Source of the DNA: Halioxenophilus aromaticivorans
GTDB taxonomy: Bacteria > Pseudomonadota > Gammaproteobacteria > Pseudomonadales > Cellvibrionaceae
Reading direction: 5' to 3'
NCBI RefSeq assembly: GCF_042850945.1
Contig: NZ_AP031496.1
Coordinates: forward strand, 4,278,001-4,342,000
DNA length: 64,000 nt
A model generated the notes under the pieces. It ran no database searches. It was not told where the DNA came from and saw nothing but the letters and a program-made list of their open reading frames with translations. Shown here piece by piece: positions 23,982-32,415 of this stretch (position 1 is the first letter of the stretch; the number at the start of each line of letters is the position of its first letter). Made by a program: the position numbers and the translations under genes.

Positions 23982-25139
23982 TTAAGCTTCAATTATCAGC
24001 ATGTGATTGTCCCAGGCAGTGCCCGCATAACTTGCACGCTGAGAACGGTCTTCTTCTAGTGTTTTGGCATTTAGCCGGCGCAGCTGCCCCAAAGAATTAC
24101 TCAACACAAACTGCTGTTTATCCACAGAACAAGCGATACCACACACGTCGTGAAAGCTGTGATAACCGACAAATTCTGCGCTGTCCAGATGCCAAAACAC
24201 AGCGAGGTCCCCTCTTGGGCTGGTGAATCCCACCAATCGAGTTTGCGCATTGACTCGCACGCTACCCATGTAATCATCTAAGCGTGAAATAACCGCTGCA
24301 GGATGCTGAAATAATTGCAACGGTTGGCCGGGTTTGTGATAACCACCGAGCGGTACGATCTCGTTATGGCTCATGGCCGAGCGTTGTAATTGGGTGGCGA
24401 ACACCACGCTGCCGTCGGTGGTAACGTCTAAATGACGGATGCTCGATTTGGCCTCTGGCAGGGTAAAATCATCCACCAATTTACCGGTAAAGACATCCAC
24501 ATAAGTCAAACTGGAGTGCATGCTCGCCAAATTCAGTTTTTTGCGGCCCGATTCCGGGTGGGTAAGTATGCCGCCGTTTGCGACCACTAGGGTTTTACCA
24601 TCGGGCATCATTTTGGCTTCGTGGGGCTCAATCCCAAAACTGGGCATGTGTGCTAGTACTTGATAGGTATCGCTATCGCGCACAACGATGACACCTTCTC
24701 CTTTGGCAATATTGGATTCAGTGGTAAACAAGGTTTTGCCATCGGCACTGAAGCAAGCATGGCCATTCAAATGTAAACCGGGCTGACATGTAAACGAAGC
24801 CACCACCTCGCCACGGTTGATATCTACTTCTAAAACCTGGGTGCCGGGGCGCCGGGCCACCACCAACAACCTATCTTCTCGCAAAGCATGTTGCACCACA
24901 TCGTGACCGCGAAATTGAGCAGCCGCCGCGTGAACGTCACCCGTAAATTGCTGCTGCCGACTGTGAACCCACGAAACACTGAAGTGATTAGCTTTGCCAC
25001 CTGCCGCCGAGGCAATTACCTCTCTCTGCGTTTTTGAATTGCCGCAGCCCGCCAAGGGCAATGTCACTGTTATACCCGCACAACCCATGGCGGTTAACAG
25101 CTGCCGACGCGATAGTTGGATGTTTCTGCTCTGGCTCAT
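23982..25139 (-). CDS. DUF1513 family exported beta-propeller protein
   Basis: 385 residues. The N-terminus has a twin-arginine-like SRRQLLTAMG followed by a lipobox-like LAGC, so Tat export with lipidation is possible. The rest is a WD-like/YVTN-type seven-bladed propeller (VVQHALREDRLLVVARRPGTQ, HACFSADGKTLFTTES, HLDVTTDGSVVFATQ), the standard DUF1513 content. The start directly abuts the DUF1111 stop (no gap). DUF1513 genes are commonly found with imelysin and DUF1111 genes in iron-regulated clusters of Pseudomonas and relatives. Biochemical role unknown. Confidence 0.9.
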   Translation of the reverse strand: MSQSRNIQLSRRQLLTAMGCAGITVTLPLAGCGNSKTQREVIASAAGGKANHFSVSWVHSRQQQFTGDVHAAAAQFRGHDVVQHALREDRLLVVARRPGTQVLEVDINRGEVVASFTCQPGLHLNGHACFSADGKTLFTTESNIAKGEGVIVVRDSDTYQVLAHMPSFGIEPHEAKMMPDGKTLVVANGGILTHPESGRKKLNLASMHSSLTYVDVFTGKLVDDFTLPEAKSSIRHLDVTTDGSVVFATQLQRSAMSHNEIVPLGGYHKPGQPLQLFQHPAAVISRLDDYMGSVRVNAQTRLVGFTSPRGDLAVFWHLDSAEFVGYHSFHDVCGIACSVDKQQFVLSNSLGQLRRLNAKTLEEDRSQRASYAGTAWDNHMLIIEA

Positions 25140-26675
25140 TTAAAGCGATTCCACAAATTCAATCAGCAACTGACGTTGCGATTTGACGAGATGTCTAAAT
25201 TGTTTTTGGCTGCTAGCGGCTTCACCACCGTGCCATAAAATGGCTTCCGCCACACTCTGGGCTCGGCCGTCGTGTAGATACACAGCATTACCGTTTACCT
25301 GGTTGCTAAGCCCAATGGCCCACAATGGAGGGGTACGCCATTCACTGCCGCTGGCGTGATAATCTGGCCGGTTATCGGCCAGCTCAGGGCCCAAATCGTG
25401 TAGCAATAAATCCGTGTAAGGCCAAATGATTTGCCCGCCCAAGTGGCTGTTATAGCCGGTTGTTGATTGGGTTTGGAAAGATGGCGTGTGACAGTCGGCA
25501 CAACCTACCTGGTAGAACAATTGCCGTCCCTGCTGCAAACGCTCTTCCCCCAACTGCAAAAGCCTTGCCTCCGGCACGGCCAAATTACGGGTGAAGTCTA
25601 CCACCAAATCCAGCAGCTCTTGGTCAATTTCAAAGCCTTCGCTATTGTTGCCGTTGATCATGCCAGTACAGTCGGGCTGCAGCTCAGTGCAAGGCTGGCT
25701 AGGAAATACTGGATTACTAATACCCACATCCTGCTGAAAAGCCGCAGCCACGGTGGTCATCAAGCTGGCTCGATTGGCTTTCCACCCAAATCGGCCGGGT
25801 AAAACTTTTTTCTGATGGGCATCCCACACCAGATTCACACGCCCAGAAATACCATCGCCATTGCTGTCTTCTGGGTCGGCCAGGGTGTCTATGTCAGACT
25901 GGGCGATTAATTCAATTAAGCCCAAGCCAGCAATGGCTGGCGCCGCACGTAAGCTGGTCAACACCCGTTCACTCATTGGCCCATAGTTGAGTTCCGCAAA
26001 GCGCAGTGTGGGAAACCTAAGCGTGACGGTTTCACCGTCTGCGTAAGCCACGGTTTTGGCTTGCCAGTCAATATAGGTGTAACTTTCTGGCGCAGCCTCG
26101 CGCACCTTAGCCGCCGGCGGGTGATGACGAAATTGATGCTGTAAGGAAATCGACTGACCTTGAAGCTGCAAGCCATAGGTTGGCTCAGGAACAGCACCGT
26201 ACTCCCGTTGGACACCCGGTATACTCAAGCGTACCAGAGCCGCAAATATGGGCCGGCTGGCGTCGGCGGGCAAATCGCCACGGCCGCCATTGATGTGGCA
26301 AGCCAAACAGGTGCGGGCGTTGAAAATTGGCCCCAGGCCATCGCGGGCATTGGTAACCGTGGGCGCTTTTACCCAGGGTTGATGGGCCAGAGCTTTGCCG
26401 GCATGAAATTGAGATCGCGCCGATTGTGGTAGATTGGCGCTGGGTAACATTAATGACGCAAAGGGCCGTGTACTTACCGAGGCACTACCACCCGGCTTAA
26501 GCTCGGCCACGCTAAAGGGCGGCGCTGGCCGAGCATTACTGTCACCTTTAGGCTGGCAGGCAACTAAGCAAAAGCTTGCAACCAATGATAAAAGCAGTCT
26601 AACAAAATGAAGCAGGCCGGGATCACCCCGGCCTGCCGCAAACGCCACTACCAATTTAACACTAGCACTCAGCAT
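25140..26675 (-). CDS. Di-heme oxidoreductase (DUF1111/DHOR) lipoprotein
   Basis: About 511 residues if started at the ATG at 26675, but the start is uncertain. The lipobox LVAC lies about 40 residues in, and a more natural signal peptide would start near a CTG at 26615, after a strong hairpin. Two c-type heme motifs: CLACH (in ARTCLACHINGGRGD) and CADCH (in QVGCADCHTPSF). Further DUF1111 blocks: DGLGPIFNARTC, VNLVWD with GRFGWKAN, LHDLGPELAD, WRTPPLWAIGL and YLHDGRAQSVAEAILWHGGEA. The family is called thiol oxidoreductase but the true reaction is unsettled; a peroxidase-like electron transfer is plausible. Between imelysin 1 and DUF1513 in a Fur-type locus. Confidence 0.88.
   Translation of the reverse strand: MLSASVKLVVAFAAGRGDPGLLHFVRLLLSLVASFCLVACQPKGDSNARPAPPFSVAELKPGGSASVSTRPFASLMLPSANLPQSARSQFHAGKALAHQPWVKAPTVTNARDGLGPIFNARTCLACHINGGRGDLPADASRPIFAALVRLSIPGVQREYGAVPEPTYGLQLQGQSISLQHQFRHHPPAAKVREAAPESYTYIDWQAKTVAYADGETVTLRFPTLRFAELNYGPMSERVLTSLRAAPAIAGLGLIELIAQSDIDTLADPEDSNGDGISGRVNLVWDAHQKKVLPGRFGWKANRASLMTTVAAAFQQDVGISNPVFPSQPCTELQPDCTGMINGNNSEGFEIDQELLDLVVDFTRNLAVPEARLLQLGEERLQQGRQLFYQVGCADCHTPSFQTQSTTGYNSHLGGQIIWPYTDLLLHDLGPELADNRPDYHASGSEWRTPPLWAIGLSNQVNGNAVYLHDGRAQSVAEAILWHGGEAASSQKQFRHLVKSQRQLLIEFVESL
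26612..26636 (-). terminator. Strong intercistronic hairpin with U-rich tail (attenuator or partial terminator)
   Basis: On the minus strand a perfect 10-bp stem GCAGGCCGGG / CCCGGCCTGC with a 5-base loop is followed by TTCATTTTGTT. It lies about 25 bases after the stop of imelysin 1 and before the likely start of the DUF1111 protein. It could reduce or condition transcription of the downstream genes relative to imelysin 1. Confidence 0.5.
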
Positions 26676-28185
26676 CTGGGTCGGTGGTATCACAACCAGA
26701 GGCATCGTCGTCTACCACTGTCGCGCTGATTTCCAACGCCGTGGCAATATTGGCGATCTCTGCAGATTGCGCATTCAGCGATAGAATTGTGCTGTACATA
26801 GGATTATCTTGGTTGCGATTAGCGTCCATAATCAACACATCCACCGGCATGCCCGCGCGGGCTTGGCTATCAATAGCCATGTAATCAGTTTCAGTTGCCG
26901 ATAGTGCCGTTTCCAATGCATCCGCCGCCGCGGTTAAATCATCAATGCCCATCTCGGCGACGTAGTCATCGAAGCCATAACCGGAAACCGCACGGCTGGT
27001 AACGTCATCGGTTCCATCGAGATCGCTGTCATAACCGGCGTAATCACCGTAATAGCTGTTGGCCACGCCCTCGGCATTCAACCAAATATCGCGGTGTGTG
27101 TTGTCAGAAAAGCACGAGTGCTCGTCTTCTTGTGAATTCGAGCTGAAAGCGATTTGCATACGCTCGCCGGCCAATTCACCCTCGGACAAGGTGCCCATAC
27201 CGGTAAGAATTTCAGTCAGCTTCTGAATGGCCTCGTCGCGGTCTGCAACTGCCGTGAATTGATCACGATAATTATCGCTAACGTCATCCAACCAACCGTC
27301 ACGTACACTTTCTAAATCGGCCACCAACTTTTCCGCCACAACCTGCATAAATTTTACCCGGCGATCGGCAAAAGCGTCGCTGGTAAAATCGGTCAACGGG
27401 CGTTGACCACCGGCGGCAACATTACCCGCGCCGTTGGCTTTAACGGCTTGGTCACGGTCATCGCCATAGGTTACCAAAGCATTATCGTTTAAATCCTGCC
27501 CCCACAGCATAAATTCAATGGCGTGGTAACCGGCAACAACATCATGTTCATCGTCGGCAGTGGCGGTGTTGGCAATTAAGTCGACAGTGATTTCGTCGGC
27601 GGTATAGACACTGATAATGTTAGCGCTGGTGTCGGTGCCATCCACGGCACCATCTGCGTTAACACCCACGCCGTTGGCGATGACACCGACTTGATCGGCT
27701 TCAAAATCACTACTGCTTACATTCTGCACATAGTCGATCAATGCTTCACCCAGAGGCCAAGCGTTGATATCACCCTCTGGGCCGTCTTCGCTGGCGTAAT
27801 CAGTGGAATCGATGGGACTAAGACGGAAGCGATAGACCTCAGTCTGACCATAAGGCTCGCGAGAAATTAACCATAAACGTTTTAGGTTATCCTGGTCCGC
27901 CTGGGTACGATCACCCGCGGCAGTTGCCGCAAAAGCATCAATCGCGTCTTTCAGCTCCAGAGCGGTATCCACCGAATCGCTGTAAGCGGCAAGTGCGATA
28001 TCAGCGTTAGTTTCGAGGACTTTTTGTACATTTTCGATGTTGATTACATCCGTGGTGACAGTACCCGAGCCACCAGTACTGTTGTCGGTGCTGGAGCCAC
28101 CACCGCCACCACCACCGCCTCCGCAAGCGGCCAATAAGGAAATGGATGCAGCCGCAATACTGGCTGTAAGAAATTTGGTTTTCAT
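26662..28185 (-). CDS. Imelysin family lipoprotein (IrpA/IcmP-like)
   Basis: 507 residues from the ATG at 28185, which has GAGGG upstream; the frame is open further but that part covers the promoter. Lipoprotein signal with LLAAC followed by a long glycine linker. Classical imelysin features: WLISREPYGQTEVYRF (the W..R..Y block), and the GxHxxE motif as VAGYHAIEFMLWGQ, with a second half containing ERMQIAFSSNSQEDEHSCFSD and the late HRDIW and MDSQAR-like segments. An Asp-rich insert YAGYDSDLDGTDDVT resembles a calcium loop. Such proteins are iron-regulated and periplasmic. First gene behind a Fur-type box, divergent from the di-heme peroxidase gene. Confidence 0.92.
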   Translation of the reverse strand: MKTKFLTASIAAASISLLAACGGGGGGGGGSSTDNSTGGSGTVTTDVINIENVQKVLETNADIALAAYSDSVDTALELKDAIDAFAATAAGDRTQADQDNLKRLWLISREPYGQTEVYRFRLSPIDSTDYASEDGPEGDINAWPLGEALIDYVQNVSSSDFEADQVGVIANGVGVNADGAVDGTDTSANIISVYTADEITVDLIANTATADDEHDVVAGYHAIEFMLWGQDLNDNALVTYGDDRDQAVKANGAGNVAAGGQRPLTDFTSDAFADRRVKFMQVVAEKLVADLESVRDGWLDDVSDNYRDQFTAVADRDEAIQKLTEILTGMGTLSEGELAGERMQIAFSSNSQEDEHSCFSDNTHRDIWLNAEGVANSYYGDYAGYDSDLDGTDDVTSRAVSGYGFDDYVAEMGIDDLTAAADALETALSATETDYMAIDSQARAGMPVDVLIMDANRNQDNPMYSTILSLNAQSAEIANIATALEISATVVDDDASGCDTTDPDAEC

Positions 28186-28395
28186 AGTCGTGTCCCTCGC
28201 ATGGGTATGCTCGTGTCTTATTTCATGGGCGAAACGCTGCTCGCCCCAATAGCGGGTGCATCCATTGCACACTGATCGACCAAGAACCTGTCTAGAAATC
28301 TTTTCTGGTAATGGCTGTGTGCTCGGTGAGTCGATTACCCAGCAATGAACCATTGGCAGGCCGCGCCCGTACACCCTTGGCGCGTTATCGCTAAT

Positions 28396-28414
28396 GATAA
28401 TGATTCTTAGAATT
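28396..28414. promoter_or_regulatory. Fur-type box between imelysin operon and cytochrome peroxidase gene
   Basis: GATAATGATTCTTAGAATT matches the Fur consensus at about 13 of 19 positions; the core TGATAATGATTCTTA matches the 7-1-7 form at 13 of 15. It lies about 210 bases from the imelysin start and about 170 from the peroxidase start. The rest of the 28186-28582 gap holds no other gene. Confidence 0.7.
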
Positions 28415-28582
28415 AAAAACAAAGAGATTCCGTTTGATTTACATCAGCTCGATGGCTTTTTACACTCTGTTGAGTTCAAAAACGTGAGATAAACCACAAA
28501 CTGATTTCAGTTTGGCAACAGATTTGGTTAATCTTGCGCGCAATTGTGACTACGACATACCCTGACCACGTTTTGGATACCT

Positions 28583-29884
28583 ATGGTTAACCTAAGCTCT
28601 CCGTCTTCGCTTTTTCCTCCTAAAACCCAATCAATTACTGGAGTTTTAACGTCTCTAACTGCAGTATTGGCGCTGTCTGCCTGTGGCGGCGGTGGTGGCG
28701 GCGGTTCGTCGGCACCAGTATCTGAACAGCCTGCGACTCCCGCATTCAGCACCAAGGTTGCACTGGGTGAGGCGCTTTTCAACGATGTAAACCTTTCCTT
28801 AGAGCGCAATCAATCCTGCGCGACGTGCCACAATCCGGACGCGGCATTCGCCGATAACCGGCTGGGCGACGACGGTCTTGTCATGGCAGTTTCGCGGGGT
28901 GACGACGGCTTTTCGCTGGGCACACGCAACACCCCCACTGCTTCCTATGCCGCTTTAACACCGGAATTTGATACAGGCACGCGAGCCAGGGTTAACGTGG
29001 ATAGAGCCACTGTGGCCGATTACGAGGGAGCCATTGGCGGCCAATTTGTGGATGGCCGGGCAGAGAACTTACAAGTCCAGGCTGGAGAGCCGTTTCTCAA
29101 CCCCGTAGAGATGAACATGGCCGATGAAGCGGCCGTGGTAGCGCGTATTTTGGAAGACACCGATTTAGAGGCGTCTTTTAAACATGTGTACGGAGATAAC
29201 GTTTTTGACTCAACAGAATTGGCGTTCGATGCCCTCACCGACACCATCAGCGAATTTGAAAACCAGGAGCAGTTTGCACGCTTTAATTCTAAATACGATA
29301 AATTCATCGCCGGCGAGTACGATGCGTTTCTATTATCAAAAGCGGCTCTGGGCGAAGGCCTATTTTTCTCTCAATTTACAAACTGTGACACTTGCCATCA
29401 GCTTCAAAGCGGCAACCACCCCCAAGAAACCTTCACCGGCTACGAATACCACAACATCGGCGTACCAGCTCACCAAACATTGATCAATTTAAAGCAGAGC
29501 CTTGGCCAAGATCAGCCGGCGGATCAAGGCCTATTCGATCACACAGGCGAGGAAGCCCATCGCGGTTTAATAAAAGTTCCCACCCTGCGTAACGTGGCGG
29601 TTACAGCGCCGTATATGCACAACGGTGTTTTCCGCGAACTGGATACAGTGATGCGTTTTTACGATCACTTCAATAACAGTAATAACACCATTAATCCTGA
29701 AACCGGCGAGCCCTGGGCGGCACCAGAAGTTAGCGTCAACATAAACTTTGATGAACTGGAAGACGGCGACATTATGTCGCAAGAAGATATAGAAGGCCTT
29801 GTGTGTTTTATGGTCGCTCTGACCGATGAAGCGTTTGAGCCGCTGGTACAAGACAAACTCGACGACTGTGGATTAACGCAGTAA
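28583..29884 (+). CDS. Di-heme cytochrome c peroxidase family lipoprotein
   Basis: 433 residues. Lipoprotein signal with lipobox LSAC and a Gly/Ser linker, much like that of imelysin 1. Two heme c sites: CATCH at about residue 79 (QSCATCHNPDAAFAD) and CDTCH at about 269 (TNCDTCHQL). Between them are the CcpA/MauG-like blocks LGTRNTPTASYA and FVDGRAENLQVQAGEPFLNPVEM; after them KVPTLRNVAVTAPYMHNGVF. It reduces peroxide or carries out MauG/MbnH-type oxidation in the periplasm. It is divergent from the imelysin operon across a Fur-type box, so probably iron-regulated with it. Exact branch (CcpA, MbnH or other) not resolvable by eye. Confidence 0.9.
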   Translation: MVNLSSPSSLFPPKTQSITGVLTSLTAVLALSACGGGGGGGSSAPVSEQPATPAFSTKVALGEALFNDVNLSLERNQSCATCHNPDAAFADNRLGDDGLVMAVSRGDDGFSLGTRNTPTASYAALTPEFDTGTRARVNVDRATVADYEGAIGGQFVDGRAENLQVQAGEPFLNPVEMNMADEAAVVARILEDTDLEASFKHVYGDNVFDSTELAFDALTDTISEFENQEQFARFNSKYDKFIAGEYDAFLLSKAALGEGLFFSQFTNCDTCHQLQSGNHPQETFTGYEYHNIGVPAHQTLINLKQSLGQDQPADQGLFDHTGEEAHRGLIKVPTLRNVAVTAPYMHNGVFRELDTVMRFYDHFNNSNNTINPETGEPWAAPEVSVNINFDELEDGDIMSQEDIEGLVCFMVALTDEAFEPLVQDKLDDCGLTQ

Positions 29885-29930
29885 TTCAGCAGGCGTACAC
29901 GACACGTTAACCGCGCCACCACAATACACC

Positions 29931-29954
29931 GGGGAAACCGACTTTTATTTCCCC
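29931..29954. terminator. Possible hairpin between convergent genes
   Basis: GGGGAAA (29931-29937) with TTTCCCC (29948-29954), loop of 10 bases, between the cytochrome peroxidase and AI-2E-type genes. There is no good T-run on either side, so a termination role is uncertain. Confidence 0.35.
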
Positions 29955-29974
29955 AGCGCTGTCGTTAAGGGGAA

Positions 29975-31102
29975 TTAATCACTGCTATTTTTTGTGGTGG
30001 TTTCTTGGCTTTCTGTTTCAGTATCCTCCACTTCATGCACTGTTGGCGTATCGCTAAACTCCGATACAAACATGCTCCACAAAGTGAAAAATAGAGCCGC
30101 GATCAATGGCCCAACCACAAAACCATGGATACCGAACAACGCCAAACCACCCAACGTAGACAGCAACACGATATAGTCCGGTAGTTTGGTATCTCTGCCC
30201 ACCAATATAGGGCGCAGAATATTATCCATTAACCCGATTACCACACCACCAAACAAGGCCAGGCCGATGCCGGCGGTAAGATCGCCCACCACGCACAAAT
30301 AAATCGCCACCGGTGCCCAAATAAGCGCTGCACCCACGGCAGGGATCAAAGCCGCAATGGCCATCATGGTTCCCCACAACAACGCCGCATCGATACCAAT
30401 TACCCAAAAGGCAATACCACCCAGGGTGCCCTGCACAACACCTATAACCACGTTGCCTTTGACAGTGGCCCGGATGACTTCTGAAAACTTAGTGAACAAT
30501 TGCGTTTCGTGCGCGTCATCCAGCGGAAACGTAGCTTTAAAGGATTCAATCATTTGTTTGCCGTCACGCAACATAAAAAAGGCCACGTACAACATCATGG
30601 CTGTGGCCAGAAAGAACGCCATGGTATTTTGGCCGATGGTCAGCGAACGTTTAGTGACCACGTTGGCGGCGTTGGTAACAAACTTTTGCGCCTCACCACG
30701 CAAAGTTTCTATGTCGATGTTCCAGCTTTCCAGTTTGCTGGAAACAATCGGTACCGCCTCCGTTATCTTGTCGATGTAGACACCAAAACCACCCTCGTTG
30801 TTTTCCATTGACTGGACGAGGCTTACAGCATGGTTAACCACCGAGGTGGTAATCATAATCACCGGAATCACCACCACCAGAATGGACAAAATCAACGTGG
30901 CCAAGGCAGCAAGATTGGGGCTGTTGGGGAACCGACGTAGCAACCAGTAGTTCACCGGCGAAAATAACACCGCTAACACACAGGACCACAGCAATGGCCC
31001 TGCAAACGGCAATAAGATCCAACCGAAGGCTGCCGTAGCAAAAAGCAGAATCCATAGGAATAATTTTTTTTGGTCTATCTGACCATCACTGGACTGAAAC
31101 AC
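29975..31102 (-). CDS. AI-2E family transporter (PerM-like)
   Basis: 375 residues from the GTG at 31102, which has GGGAGG four bases upstream; a TTG at 31129 lacks a ribosome site. About eight membrane segments. It shows the family's early pair (FLWILLFATAAFGWILLPFAG, LLWSCVLAVLFSPVNYWLL) and the conserved late block with GVVIGLMDNILRPILVGRD, LPDYIVLLSTLGGLALFGIHGFVVGPLIAAL. The C-terminus is acidic and Ser/Thr rich. The AI-2E family name comes from TqsA; most members have unknown substrates or act as Na+/H+ antiporter-like proteins. Convergent with the peroxidase gene. Confidence 0.9.
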   Translation of the reverse strand: MFQSSDGQIDQKKLFLWILLFATAAFGWILLPFAGPLLWSCVLAVLFSPVNYWLLRRFPNSPNLAALATLILSILVVVIPVIMITTSVVNHAVSLVQSMENNEGGFGVYIDKITEAVPIVSSKLESWNIDIETLRGEAQKFVTNAANVVTKRSLTIGQNTMAFFLATAMMLYVAFFMLRDGKQMIESFKATFPLDDAHETQLFTKFSEVIRATVKGNVVIGVVQGTLGGIAFWVIGIDAALLWGTMMAIAALIPAVGAALIWAPVAIYLCVVGDLTAGIGLALFGGVVIGLMDNILRPILVGRDTKLPDYIVLLSTLGGLALFGIHGFVVGPLIAALFFTLWSMFVSEFSDTPTVHEVEDTETESQETTTKNSSD

Positions 31103-31129
31103 GGCGCCTCCCGCCAAAACCACTGCCAA

Positions 31130-31454
31130 CAGAGTTACCCCTGCTCAGCGTTATACCAACATTAGCCGTCACATTAAGCCAAACCGACGCACAAGAAAAC
31201 CATAATAAAATCAGCTTCTACTATTGCGCCTCAATTTACCACTTCAATCTAACCTCTTAATAAGCCCTGCCTTGTTTAACGCGGCAAGGTCTGCCTCAGC
31301 CACCGGCTCACCGACCGCTTAAGCCCATAAAAGGATGCTCATCGCAAAAATCTATTTTTATGCGCTAAAAATATAGAGGTGTATTAGCACCCAGCATGGG
31401 CCTGAACTACGCTGAATACATAATGACACGAGCCTAGAACTAGCAGGAGCCACC
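31130..31454. other. Intergenic region between divergent AI-2E and HDOD genes
   Basis: 325 bases. I see AT-rich stretches at 31185-31260 and 31345-31385 that may hold the HDOD promoter, and a GAGG-rich ribosome site (CAGGAGC) at 31444-31450. No open frame or structured element recognised. Confidence 0.4.
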
Positions 31455-32273
31455 GTGAAACTGACCAGCTTGATAGACAATGCGGCCAATTTGCCCAGCA
31501 TTCCCAAAGTAGTACAAGAGTTGATTGAATCTTTCTCTAACGACGATTTTGAGATTGACGACATCACCAAAAAAGTCAGCGCCGACCAGGCCCTTACGGC
31601 CAAAGTGCTGCGCTTGGCCAACTCGGCAAAGTATGGTGGTAACCGGACCGTGGGCTCGGTGAACGATGCCATCGTGCGTATGGGCTTTGAAGCTTTGCGC
31701 ACCCTGGTGCTGGCCTCTGGCATTACCGCCGCCTTTAAAACACCAGAAGGCTTCGATATTAAACAGTTCTGGCGCCGCAGCTTTATGGTTGCCAACCGCG
31801 CCAAGTGGGTGGCCAAATACACCCGCCAAAACCCAGAAACATCATTTACCTGCGGCATGATCCACTGCGTTGGCGACCTATTAATGCATATCCTATTGCC
31901 AGACCAGGCCCGCGGTATCGAACTGTTGGTGGCCGAGGGTGCAAACAAGGTAGACCTACAGCGCAATCAATTAGGCTTCGACTACCTAGAAGCTGGCGAG
32001 TCACTGGCTCAACGCTGGAAATTCCCCCAGGACATCGCCGAGGGTATCCGCTATCAAAATGAGCCCCTAGGGGCGGACCACCCAACCCCACTGGCTGCCA
32101 TCAACGCCCTGGCTATCTACCTAACCGACCAAGCGGACAACGACAAACAAGCGTTGCTGGCGGATTTTCCAAGCGCCATAGCGGTGTCACTGGACATTGA
32201 TTTGGTAGAGCTGTTGGCAAATGTTGACCAGCTAGACGAGATCGACGAAGGCATTGAAGAACTGATCGGCTAA
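31455..32273 (+). CDS. HDOD domain protein
   Basis: 272 residues from a GTG with AGGAG six bases before it. A single HDOD domain covers most of it: LPSIPKVVQELIESF, then ADQALTAKVLRLANSAKYGG, VNDAIVRMGFEALRTLVLAS, FWRRSFMVANRAKWVAKY, TCGMIHCVGDLLMHIL. It lacks a catalytic HD pair for phosphodiesterase activity (HDOD means HD-related output domain), and no partner domain is fused. Such stand-alone proteins take part in signalling or stress regulation in ways mostly unknown. Monocistronic, followed by a weak hairpin. Confidence 0.92.
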   Translation: MKLTSLIDNAANLPSIPKVVQELIESFSNDDFEIDDITKKVSADQALTAKVLRLANSAKYGGNRTVGSVNDAIVRMGFEALRTLVLASGITAAFKTPEGFDIKQFWRRSFMVANRAKWVAKYTRQNPETSFTCGMIHCVGDLLMHILLPDQARGIELLVAEGANKVDLQRNQLGFDYLEAGESLAQRWKFPQDIAEGIRYQNEPLGADHPTPLAAINALAIYLTDQADNDKQALLADFPSAIAVSLDIDLVELLANVDQLDEIDEGIEELIG

Positions 32274-32300
32274 GCCCCAAACGGTTACTTTTCGCTCAAT

Positions 32301-32324
32301 ACTGCCCGGTCCACTGGGCAGTTT
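32301..32324 (+). terminator. Weak hairpin after the HDOD gene
   Basis: ACTGCCC (32301-32307) with GGGCAGT (32316-32322), 8-base loop, followed by only TT. May end the HDOD transcript; low certainty. Confidence 0.4.
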
Positions 32325-32415
32325 ACCCATCTTATGTTGAGTTTTCGTTGCGAGGCCAATTTGGGAGTACGTATAATGCGGGCCACATTCACCCCTGCAT
32401 TACCCGAGGCTGAAA

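Noticed and set aside
26612..26636. REP/BIME-type repetitive extragenic palindrome
   Set aside because: No second copy of this sequence was seen in the window, and the U-rich tail fits a terminator-like hairpin better.
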